Shown here piece after piece: positions 1 to 5,155 of a stretch of DNA of 8,053 nt. The position numbers and the translations under genes are program-made. The notes beneath the pieces are model-generated. The model was not told the origin of the DNA. It saw nothing but the letters and a program-made list of their open reading frames with translations, and did not search any database. Source of the DNA: Rhodothermia bacterium (GTDB taxonomy: Bacteria; Bacteroidota; Rhodothermia; Balneolales; Natronogracilivirgulaceae); the NCBI GenBank assembly GCA_007122185.1, contig SKUI01000020.1, positions 1 to 8,053 on the forward strand, written 5' to 3'. Numbering within the stretch: position 1 is the first letter of the stretch; the number at the start of each line of letters is the position of its first letter.

Positions 1-880
1 AAGACCCGCCCGGTATAAGGGCCTTGAGTTTCTTTCCACCGCGGACGCCGCCGGCTACTTCGTTGATAAGCGTCATGATGTCCATGCCGGCCGGGTACTC
101 GTAGACGCCCGGACGGTTGACATGTCCGGATATGCCGTAAAGCACCGGTCCCGGGTGTGTTTTTGGTCCGATGCCCAGGTACCAGTCTGCACCATGCTGC
201 ATCACGAGGGGCACATTGGCGAGGGTTTCGATATTATTGATGGTGGTGGGACGTCCCCAAAGTCCGCGCTGGGCCGGAAACGGCGGCTTCACCCTGGGAT
301 AGCCTCTCTTGCCTTCGAGCGATTCCATCAGGGAAGATTCCTCGCCGCAGATATATGCTCCGGCGCCCATATGGGTGTGCATTTCCACACTGAAGTCCGA
401 TCCCAGGATTTTTTTCCCCAGGTATCCTTTCTCGTAGGCCTGGTCCATGGCTTTCTGAAGTTTCTGGACGAAGGGACGGTATTCCCCGCGAATATAGACG
501 TAGATCACGTCAATCTGCATGGCGTAGGCGGCAATGATCGCCCCTTCAATGAACAGATGCGGATTGAATTCAAAAAGTTTACGGTCTTTGAACGTTCCGG
601 GCTCGGATTCGTCTCCGTTGCATGCCAGATAGCGCGGTTTTCCGTCGGGTTCCGGCATGAACGACCATTTCAGGCCGGCATTGAAACCGGCGCCGCCGCG
701 ACCCCGTATGTTTGCGGTCTTTACTTCAGTGACGACATTGGCCGGATGCCATGTTTTGCGGTCTTTCAGGATCTTCTTGAGTGCCTGATAGCCGTTGTTT
801 TTTTCGTAGACGGATATTTCGTGGAGATCCCGTATTGCGGGCACCAGCAGGGGTTTATATGATTTCCAGTCGTTGCTCAT
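1..880 (-). CDS. nuoF: NADH-quinone oxidoreductase subunit F (NuoF), C-terminus cut by window edge
   Basis: NuoF is the 51-kDa flavoprotein of respiratory complex I. It binds FMN and NADH and passes electrons to cluster N3 in the cytoplasmic peripheral arm. The first 293 residues are present; the family is usually about 420-450. Visible motifs are the FMN-binding glycine loop GRGGAGF (60-66) followed by GLKW (69-72), the segment CNGDESEPGTFKDR (87-100), GAGAYICGEE (172-181), the KPPFPA segment near 198-203 and TTINNIETLANVP (212-224). The reading ends at IPGG (289-292), so the 4Fe-4S ligand region lies outside the window. The ATG at 880 is 8 bases after the nuoE stop and fits the family N-terminus. 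There is no good Shine-Dalgarno; AAAGGA lies about 14 bases upstream. Oddities: NAG replaces the usual PTG after the glycine loop, and NGDE replaces the commoner NADE. Identification is secure. Confidence 0.96.
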   Translation of the reverse strand, partial: MSNDWKSYKPLLVPAIRDLHEISVYEKNNGYQALKKILKDRKTWHPANVVTEVKTANIRGRGGAGFNAGLKWSFMPEPDGKPRYLACNGDESEPGTFKDRKLFEFNPHLFIEGAIIAAYAMQIDVIYVYIRGEYRPFVQKLQKAMDQAYEKGYLGKKILGSDFSVEMHTHMGAGAYICGEESSLMESLEGKRGYPRVKPPFPAQRGLWGRPTTINNIETLANVPLVMQHGADWYLGIGPKTHPGPVLYGISGHVNRPGVYEYPAGMDIMTLINEVAGGVRGGKKLKALIPGGS

Positions 881-888
881 TACAGATG

Positions 889-1428
889 TCAGGATCCTTT
901 TTCGTGTTGTGGCATGGGGTTGGACTCGAAATCCGGCTGTTTGCCGGCCCGCAGGTCATCTATCAGCTTGTCCACCTTTTCACGCGTCAGGTGGTTGACA
1001 AATTTGTCATTGGTTACCTGAAGCATGGGGGCGTAACCGCAGGCTCCGAGGCATTCCACAGACTGTACGGAAAATTCACCGTCAGGTGTTGTTTCTCCGG
1101 CCCTGATCCCAAGTTTCTCTTCAATATAATGGAGCATATCGTATCCACCGGATACCTGGCAACTCAGGCAGGTGCATACATCCAACACATTTTTACCCAT
1201 GGGTTTTTCGTAATACTGGGTGTAGAAAGAGACTACTCCGCGAATATGAGCCTCAGGAACGCCAAGTGTTTTGGATACCAGCTGCTGCACTGCCGGATCA
1301 GTGTGCCCGAACTTGTCCTGTGCATACCAGAGTACAGGCAGCACGGCCGATTGTTTGTCCGGATATTTTGCCGTCAGTTTTTCGATCTCTTTGAGATCTT
1401 TGGCATTGAATGTATACGTTTCAGCCAT
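889..1428 (-). CDS. nuoE: NADH-quinone oxidoreductase subunit E (NuoE, 24 kDa)
   Basis: NuoE is the thioredoxin-like [2Fe-2S] subunit (cluster N1a) of the complex I NADH module and pairs with NuoF. The 179-residue protein has the helical N-terminal part (about 10-75, with VLPVLWYAQDKFG at 30-41 and GVVSFYTQY near 64-72) and the ferredoxin-like part. The expected cluster ligands are Cys85 and Cys90 (C-x4-C) plus Cys126 and Cys130 in VECLGAC. A further Cys87 sits between the first two ligands, in CTCLSC. The C-terminal tail (about 162-179) is polar and probably disordered. The start at 1428 lies 2 bases after the nuoD stop and the stop lies 8 bases before nuoF, so co-transcription and probably translational coupling are expected. 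No clear Shine-Dalgarno is present. Identification is secure. Confidence 0.96.
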   Translation of the reverse strand: MAETYTFNAKDLKEIEKLTAKYPDKQSAVLPVLWYAQDKFGHTDPAVQQLVSKTLGVPEAHIRGVVSFYTQYYEKPMGKNVLDVCTCLSCQVSGGYDMLHYIEEKLGIRAGETTPDGEFSVQSVECLGACGYAPMLQVTNDKFVNHLTREKVDKLIDDLRAGKQPDFESNPMPQHEKGS

Positions 1429-1430
1429 AA

Positions 1431-2726
1431 TTACTTGTCTGAGTCTCCCATTACCGGATCCAGTCCGCCGATCACGACTACCGTATCGGCGACCATTTCA
1501 CCGTCAAGAATGGTTTCCAGTCCCTGCAGATTGCTGAAGGACGGGGAATTGATTTTAAGGCGCCAGGGATGTCCTGTTCCGTCACTTTGAATATAGAATC
1601 CGAGCTCTCCCTTGGGAGCTTCGATGGCATGATAGCATTCAGCGCCGGCAGGCGGGCAGATCCCGGTGTCGGTCATCATGAAATCGTGGATGAGTCCTTC
1701 CATAGAGTAGTAGACTTCATCCTTGGACGGATAGCTCTTCTTGGCATCATCCACACGGATCGGTCCTTTTTTCGGCATTCTTTCGAAGCATTGCTCGATG
1801 ATACGTATGGATTCCGCCATTTCCTCCATCCGGCAATAGTATCTTGCCAGGTTATCTCCTTCTGTCCGGGTCGGAACCATGAAATCCATCTGGTCATAGT
1901 GCATGTACGGCTCGAAGGTACGGATATCGTAGGCGATGCCGGTCGCACGCAGTGAAGGTCCGGCCAAACCTATGGCAATGCCTTCTTCGTGTCCGATGGC
2001 GCCCACACCATTATTTCTGTCGACAAAGATCCTGTTGCGATCGAGGATTTTGTGCCAGCCTTTGAGTTCATCCGGAAATTCCCGCACAAACTTGTGGATT
2101 TTCTCCTCGGCAACCGGAGTAAAGTCGTTGTTCACGCCACCGATCCGTGAATGTGAGACCGTGAAGCGGTGTCCGGCCACCTCGTCGAAGATATCGTAGA
2201 GCTTTTCCCTTTCCCGGAAAGTCCAGAGAAAAAACGAGAGCGCACCGGCATCCATAATCATGGTGCCCAACCATAAAAGATGTGAGGAGATACGGGCCAA
2301 CTCACAGCATATCATGCGGATATAAGTTGCCCGATCAGGAACTTTCATGTTTGCGATCTTTTCAACTGCAAGACAGAGTGCGACGTTGTTACTGTAGGGG
2401 GAAAGATAGTCCATGCGATCGGTGTAAGGCATGAACTCCTGATAGGTTTTATTCTCTGCCATTTTTTCGATACCGCGATGCAGGTAGCCGGTATCGAGTC
2501 GGCATTTGGTGATCACTTCGCCGTCCAGTTCCATGAGTACACGGAGCACACCGTGGGTTGCAGGGTGCTGCGGACCCATGTTGAGGGTCATGCGGGTAGC
2601 CAGGGGATCGCTGTGGTCGACTTCCACCGTTGCATGCTTATCCTCAAGGCTTTTGTACAGTGCCTCCTGGTGTTCTCTGAAGTAGGTGGGTTTCTTTCGC
2701 GAAATATTGGAATCAGGTTGGAACAT
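1431..2726 (-). CDS. nuoD: NADH-quinone oxidoreductase subunit D (NuoD, 49 kDa)
   Basis: NuoD is the hydrogenase-like large subunit of the complex I connecting module and forms the quinone headgroup site with NuoB. It has 431 residues, full length for a stand-alone NuoD. Motifs: NMGPQHPATHGVLR (49-62), GYLHRGIEK (80-88), PYTDRMDYLSPY (100-111), SRIGGVNNDF (193-202), GPSLRATG (256-263) and the family C-terminal end GGLDPVMGDSD (420-430). His58 and Tyr107 match the His/Tyr pair that ligates the quinone headgroup (bovine His59 and Tyr108, spacing 49 in both). The first 45 residues are a variable extension; Met46 at 2591 is a possible but less likely start, because the ATG at 2726 follows the nuoC stop by 11 bases. 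No Shine-Dalgarno is visible. The gene is separate from nuoC, unlike the fused nuoCD of enterobacteria. Confidence 0.97.
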   Translation of the reverse strand: MFQPDSNISRKKPTYFREHQEALYKSLEDKHATVEVDHSDPLATRMTLNMGPQHPATHGVLRVLMELDGEVITKCRLDTGYLHRGIEKMAENKTYQEFMPYTDRMDYLSPYSNNVALCLAVEKIANMKVPDRATYIRMICCELARISSHLLWLGTMIMDAGALSFFLWTFREREKLYDIFDEVAGHRFTVSHSRIGGVNNDFTPVAEEKIHKFVREFPDELKGWHKILDRNRIFVDRNNGVGAIGHEEGIAIGLAGPSLRATGIAYDIRTFEPYMHYDQMDFMVPTRTEGDNLARYYCRMEEMAESIRIIEQCFERMPKKGPIRVDDAKKSYPSKDEVYYSMEGLIHDFMMTDTGICPPAGAECYHAIEAPKGELGFYIQSDGTGHPWRLKINSPSFSNLQGLETILDGEMVADTVVVIGGLDPVMGDSDK

Positions 2727-2737
2727 ATGGTGTGGCG

Positions 2738-3241
2738 TCAGTCGTGATCTGGGGTCGTATTGGGCATTTCGAGGGAGCCGGGTACTCCCAGCAGCGGAAA
2801 TTCCTTTCGTAATGGATAGTATTTGAAATCCTCGGGCAGAAAGATTCTGCGCAGGTCGGGATGTCCTTCAAACCGGATGCCGAACATATCGAACACCTCC
2901 CGTTCGTTCCAATTGGCACTTTTCCAGATATCGGTTACTGTTGGCAGAATCGGGTTTTCCTCCTCAACACGCACTTTGAGAAACAACCGCTGTCGATTTC
3001 TGAGTGATATCAGATGGTAAATCACCTCAAACCGATCTTCCGAAGTAAACCGGTCCGCACCGATGATTTCATTCAGATAGATGAAATGCAGGGTGTTTTT
3101 CAGGAAACGGCACGCGTCATGCAGGCGGTCCCGTTTGATCCGGAGAAGGGGGTGGGTGTATTCGAGATTCAATTCCAGCAGATCTTCATCCATGAATTCA
3201 CGGATATCCTGAAGAAGGTTGTCTCTGATTTCGATATTCAT
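2738..3241 (-). CDS. nuoC: NADH-quinone oxidoreductase subunit C (NuoC, 30 kDa)
   Basis: NuoC is a structural subunit of the complex I peripheral arm that packs against NuoD. The protein has 167 residues, normal for a separate NuoC. The N-terminal alpha/beta domain includes FEVIYHLISL (71-80) and RLFLKVRV (85-92). The family signature follows: ANWNEREVFDMFGIRFEGHP (109-128), then LRRIFLPEDF (130-139) and PLRKEFPL (143-150). The final 15 or so residues are a short polar tail. The ATG at 3241 lies 9 bases past the nuoB stop and the stop is 11 bases before nuoD, so the gene is inside the operon. No Shine-Dalgarno is seen in front of the start. Identification is secure. Confidence 0.97.
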   Translation of the reverse strand: MNIEIRDNLLQDIREFMDEDLLELNLEYTHPLLRIKRDRLHDACRFLKNTLHFIYLNEIIGADRFTSEDRFEVIYHLISLRNRQRLFLKVRVEEENPILPTVTDIWKSANWNEREVFDMFGIRFEGHPDLRRIFLPEDFKYYPLRKEFPLLGVPGSLEMPNTTPDHD

Positions 3242-3250
3242 GTTTGGCGC

Positions 3251-3733
3251 CTAACTGTCAAGCTTTAAGGATTGCTGCTCCTTGATCTTGTCCTGGATCT
3301 TCAGGATTGCATTGAGAATGGATTCGGGACGCGGCGGGCATCCGGAGATGTAAAAGTCGACGGGTAGGAAGTTGTCCACTCCCTGCACCACGCCATAGCA
3401 GCGGTGCATTCCACCGGTTGATGCACAAGCACCCATGGCGATGCACCATTTCGGATCGGGCATCTGGTCCCAAACGCGGCGAATGGCATGCGACATTTTG
3501 TAGGTACACCAGCCGGCTACGATCATGACATCGCTCTGTCGGGGAGAGAAGCGGAATACTTCGGAACCGAAACGCGCTGCATCATACTTTGGTCCCGCAA
3601 ATGCCATCATCTCAATGGCACAGCATGCCAGACCCATGGGCATGGGCCAAACGGAATTTGCCCGGCCCCATTTGGTCAGAGCATCGACGGTAGTGGTGAA
3701 GTAACCTTCACCCATCACACGATCTAGACTCAT
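3251..3733 (-). CDS. nuoB: NADH-quinone oxidoreductase subunit B (NuoB, PSST), cluster N2
   Basis: NuoB carries the terminal [4Fe-4S] cluster N2, which reduces quinone at the interface with NuoD. The protein has 160 residues, a usual length. N2 ligands are the tandem Cys37-Cys38 in [10 protein letters not shown], Cys103 in MGACAS and Cys132 in SGCPPRPE. The family segments PDPKW (92-96), GVVQGVD (114-120) and [15 protein letters not shown] (124-138) are all present. Three more cysteines occur: Cys76 (GWCTYK), Cys97 (KWCIAMGAC) and Cys112. The ATG at 3733 begins [10 protein letters not shown], a typical start for Bacteroidota-like NuoB; Met7 is an unlikely alternative. A 105-base gap separates it from nuoA upstream, with no Shine-Dalgarno but an A-rich stretch about 20-30 bases before the ATG. 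nuoC follows after 9 bases. Confidence 0.97.
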   Translation of the reverse strand: MSLDRVMGEGYFTTTVDALTKWGRANSVWPMPMGLACCAIEMMAFAGPKYDAARFGSEVFRFSPRQSDVMIVAGWCTYKMSHAIRRVWDQMPDPKWCIAMGACASTGGMHRCYGVVQGVDNFLPVDFYISGCPPRPESILNAILKIQDKIKEQQSLKLDS

Positions 3734-3838
3734 AATTCAGTTTCAGGAGATTTGATAATTTTTTCATCTGTTTAAATCATTTCGATTCATATGGTCAGAA
3801 TGATCTAAGATGACAGGATGTAATCATGCTCATTTGTG
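3734..3838. other. Non-coding gap inside the nuo operon, between nuoA and nuoB
   Basis: This stretch of 105 bases is AT-rich and much longer than the other gaps in the operon (2-11 bases). I see no ORF of useful size, no terminator-like hairpin with a T tract in the direction of the operon, and no convincing promoter box. ATCATT at 3777-3782 and AATGAT at 3799-3804 form a 6-base inverted repeat with a 16-base spacer, too weak to call. The gap could hold a minor internal promoter or an RNA processing site for nuoB. Confidence 0.5.
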
Positions 3839-4249
3839 TCAGCCGGAGGCTGTCAGGTTCGTTTCTTGGCTTTTCCGGTCCTGCAGCGGTTCGGCAGACC
3901 AGTCAAAACTGCCCTTTTTCAATGTGTATACGAGACCAAGGAAAAGTATGAAAATAAATAACATCATTGCCCAGAACGTTCCCTCTCCGAATTCCTGATA
4001 GCGGACAGCCCATGGATAGATGAAGATCACTTCCAGGTCGAAAACAATGAACTCCATGGCGATGATGTAAAAACTGACGGAATAGCGGTCACGCGCCTGA
4101 CCGATTGGATCCATCCCGCTTTCATACGCGCCAAGCTTGTTCGAGGCGGGTCTTCGCGGACCCAGCAGGTGGGATAAGACAATGAACGCCATGGCTGTAA
4201 CGACCGCCAGGGCGATCAGCAGGAGAACAGGTATATATTGTTCGAGCAT
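3839..4249 (-). CDS. nuoA: NADH-quinone oxidoreductase subunit A (NuoA)
   Basis: NuoA is a small membrane subunit of complex I at the junction of the membrane arm and the quinone cavity. The protein has 136 residues with three hydrophobic segments: TM1 about 6-29, TM2 about 58-80 and TM3 about 92-110. The loop signature GAYESGMDP (40-48), then ARDRYSVSFY (52-61), and FDLEVIFIYPWAV (70-82) identify it. Asp71 and Glu73 match the conserved TM2 acids (E. coli Asp79 and Glu81). An extra Glu66 lies in TM2 where E. coli has Phe. The ATG at 4249 is chosen because it gives the usual N-terminus directly before TM1 and has AAAGGA just upstream (spacer only 3 bases). The frame stays open to a TTG at 4321, but that TTG is part of the likely -35 box, so the longer form is rejected. 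It is the first gene of the operon. Confidence 0.95.
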   Translation of the reverse strand: MLEQYIPVLLLIALAVVTAMAFIVLSHLLGPRRPASNKLGAYESGMDPIGQARDRYSVSFYIIAMEFIVFDLEVIFIYPWAVRYQEFGEGTFWAMMLFIFILFLGLVYTLKKGSFDWSAEPLQDRKSQETNLTASG

Positions 4250-4290
4250 TATTCCTTTACAAGGATAAGTATATGGCTGAATTTCGGCAC

Positions 4291-4321
4291 TAAAATTACT
4301 TCCGATATGGGCTAATGTCAA
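4291..4321 (-). promoter_or_regulatory. Candidate promoter of the nuo operon
   Basis: On the minus strand TTGACA (4321 to 4316) is followed by 17 bases and then TAATTTTA (4298 to 4291). The second box matches the Bacteroidota -7 consensus TAnnTTTG at all fixed positions but the last, and TTG lies 20 bases before it, close to the spacing of the -33/-7 pair in that phylum. Transcription would start near 4284, leaving a leader of about 35 bases before the nuoA ATG at 4249. It is predicted from sequence only. Confidence 0.55.
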
Positions 4322-4384
4322 TCAAAACAGACAATCTGCCGGGGCATTTTGAAAAAAAGTGCTTTTCTGTGCAAACTGGGTTCT

Positions 4385-4407
4385 CCCGGCAACGCTTTCC
4401 GGGTTTT
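4385..4407 (+). other. Weak hairpin with short T tract in divergent intergenic region
   Basis: CCCGG (4385-4389) and CCGGG (4399-4403) can pair around a 9-base loop and are followed by TTTT (4404-4407). The stem is only 5 base pairs and the T run short. No rightward gene ends here, so a terminator role has no clear purpose. It is recorded as a structure without an assigned function. Confidence 0.2.
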
Positions 4408-4446
4408 GACTGTTTAAGAGAGTGTAAAAAATAGTTACCTTACACT
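4406..4446 (+). promoter_or_regulatory. Weak promoter candidate with overlapping inverted repeat, upstream of the nuclease gene
   Basis: TTGACT at 4406-4411 resembles a -35 box, but no good -10 stands 17 bases away (AAATAG at 4429-4434). TAGTTACC at 4432-4439 is a partial match to the Bacteroidota -7 box, 23 bases after TTG. Over this site lies a perfect 7-base inverted repeat, AGTGTAA (4421-4427) and TTACACT (4440-4446), with a 12-base spacer; arm centres are 19 bases apart, about two helical turns. This layout would suit a dimeric regulator covering the -10 region. Both the promoter and the operator are guesses from sequence. Confidence 0.3.
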
Positions 4447-4476
4447 GGAATACGGTCTGACATAGTTGTACACATG

Positions 4477-4509
4477 TCCGTTGCCATTACCGAGTATCGG
4501 CATCACGGA
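4477..4509 (+). promoter_or_regulatory. Possible leader hairpin before the nuclease gene
   Basis: TCCGT (4477-4481) can pair with ACGGA (4505-4509), and TGCC (4482-4485) with GGCA (4499-4502). This gives nine base pairs with a two-base bulge (4503-4504) and a 13-base loop. An alternative small hairpin, CCGA-GTA-TCGG (4490-4500), would compete with the inner stem. The structure ends 37 bases before the start codon at 4547, in what should be the 5' leader. It matches no riboswitch class I know. Confidence 0.25.
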
Positions 4510-4546
4510 TGATTCAAAATAGCAACCCTCAAATTGTCGAGCAGTT

Positions 4547-5155
4547 TTGAGCAAGATTCAAATGGATATCCTGGGACTTTCCACCAGTCCCAGCAGTGGC
4601 GGAGCTTACGCACTGATTTTAAATGAAACGGATGGAAAGCGCAGGCTTCCCATAATCATAGGTACATTTGAAGCACAGGCAATCGCCCTGGAGCTTGAAA
4701 ATATCAAGCCACCCAGGCCTATGACCCATGATCTGATGCGTAACATCATCCAGAGCTTCAATACCTTTGTAAAGGAGATCTATATCAACGATCTCAGGGA
4801 AGGAACTTTCTACGCCCAGATTGTATATGACAACAACGGGGAAACCCTGACCCAGGATTCACGGCCAAGTGACGCTATTGCCCTGGCAATCCGCTTTAAT
4901 GCACCTATCTTTGTTTCTGACCATATTGTGGAGGAAGCCGGTATTGAAACCGATCCACAAATGGAGGAGCAGGAGGAGAGTCCGCCCATGCCGGAAACGC
5001 AAACTTCGGATGCACCCTCTGAAGAACCGGCAGCCTCTTCCAGCAAAGAGAGTCGTATCCGTATGCTGGAAAAAAGCCTGACGTCAGCCATTGCGGAAGA
5101 AGATTATGAAAAAGCGGCAAAGATCAGGGATGAGTTGAACCGACTCAAAGGATGA
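4547..5155 (+). CDS. Bifunctional nuclease family protein (BFN/DUF151) with C-terminal UVR motif
   Basis: The first 135 or so residues are a BFN/DUF151 domain, a family with reported DNase and RNase activity. Signature stretches are ILGLSTSPSSGGAYALIL (8-25), RLPIIIGTFEAQAIALELE (33-51), RPMTHDLM (57-64) and SRPSDAIALAIR (105-116). A Glu/Pro/Ser-rich linker (about 135-167) leads to a UVR motif (about 168-202) with the EEDYEKAAKIRDEL core, as found in UvrB and UvrC and used for protein contacts. At 202 residues the domain pair is typical of Bacteroidota members. TTG at 4547 is preferred because it gives MSKIQMDILGLS, the usual distance to the first strand; ATG at 4562 (Met6) is the alternative. 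Neither has a Shine-Dalgarno, and an in-frame stop at 4520 limits extension. The gene ends in ATGA overlap with bshC. The in vivo substrate is unknown. Confidence 0.9.
   Translation: MSKIQMDILGLSTSPSSGGAYALILNETDGKRRLPIIIGTFEAQAIALELENIKPPRPMTHDLMRNIIQSFNTFVKEIYINDLREGTFYAQIVYDNNGETLTQDSRPSDAIALAIRFNAPIFVSDHIVEEAGIETDPQMEEQEESPPMPETQTSDAPSEEPAASSSKESRIRMLEKSLTSAIAEEDYEKAAKIRDELNRLKG

Noticed and set aside
122..862. Long plus-strand open frame (246 codons)
   Set aside because: It is antisense to nuoF, whose minus-strand frame shows clear conserved motifs throughout; the plus-strand translation resembles no protein family.
781..1590. Long plus-strand open frame (269 codons) over nuoF, nuoE and nuoD
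   Set aside because: It runs antisense across three conserved genes and their junctions, with no recognisable domain.
4250..4321. 24-residue N-terminal extension of NuoA from TTG at 4321
   Set aside because: The TTG is within a likely -35 box, the extension is unlike NuoA N-termini, and ATG at 4249 has AAAGGA upstream and leads straight into TM1.
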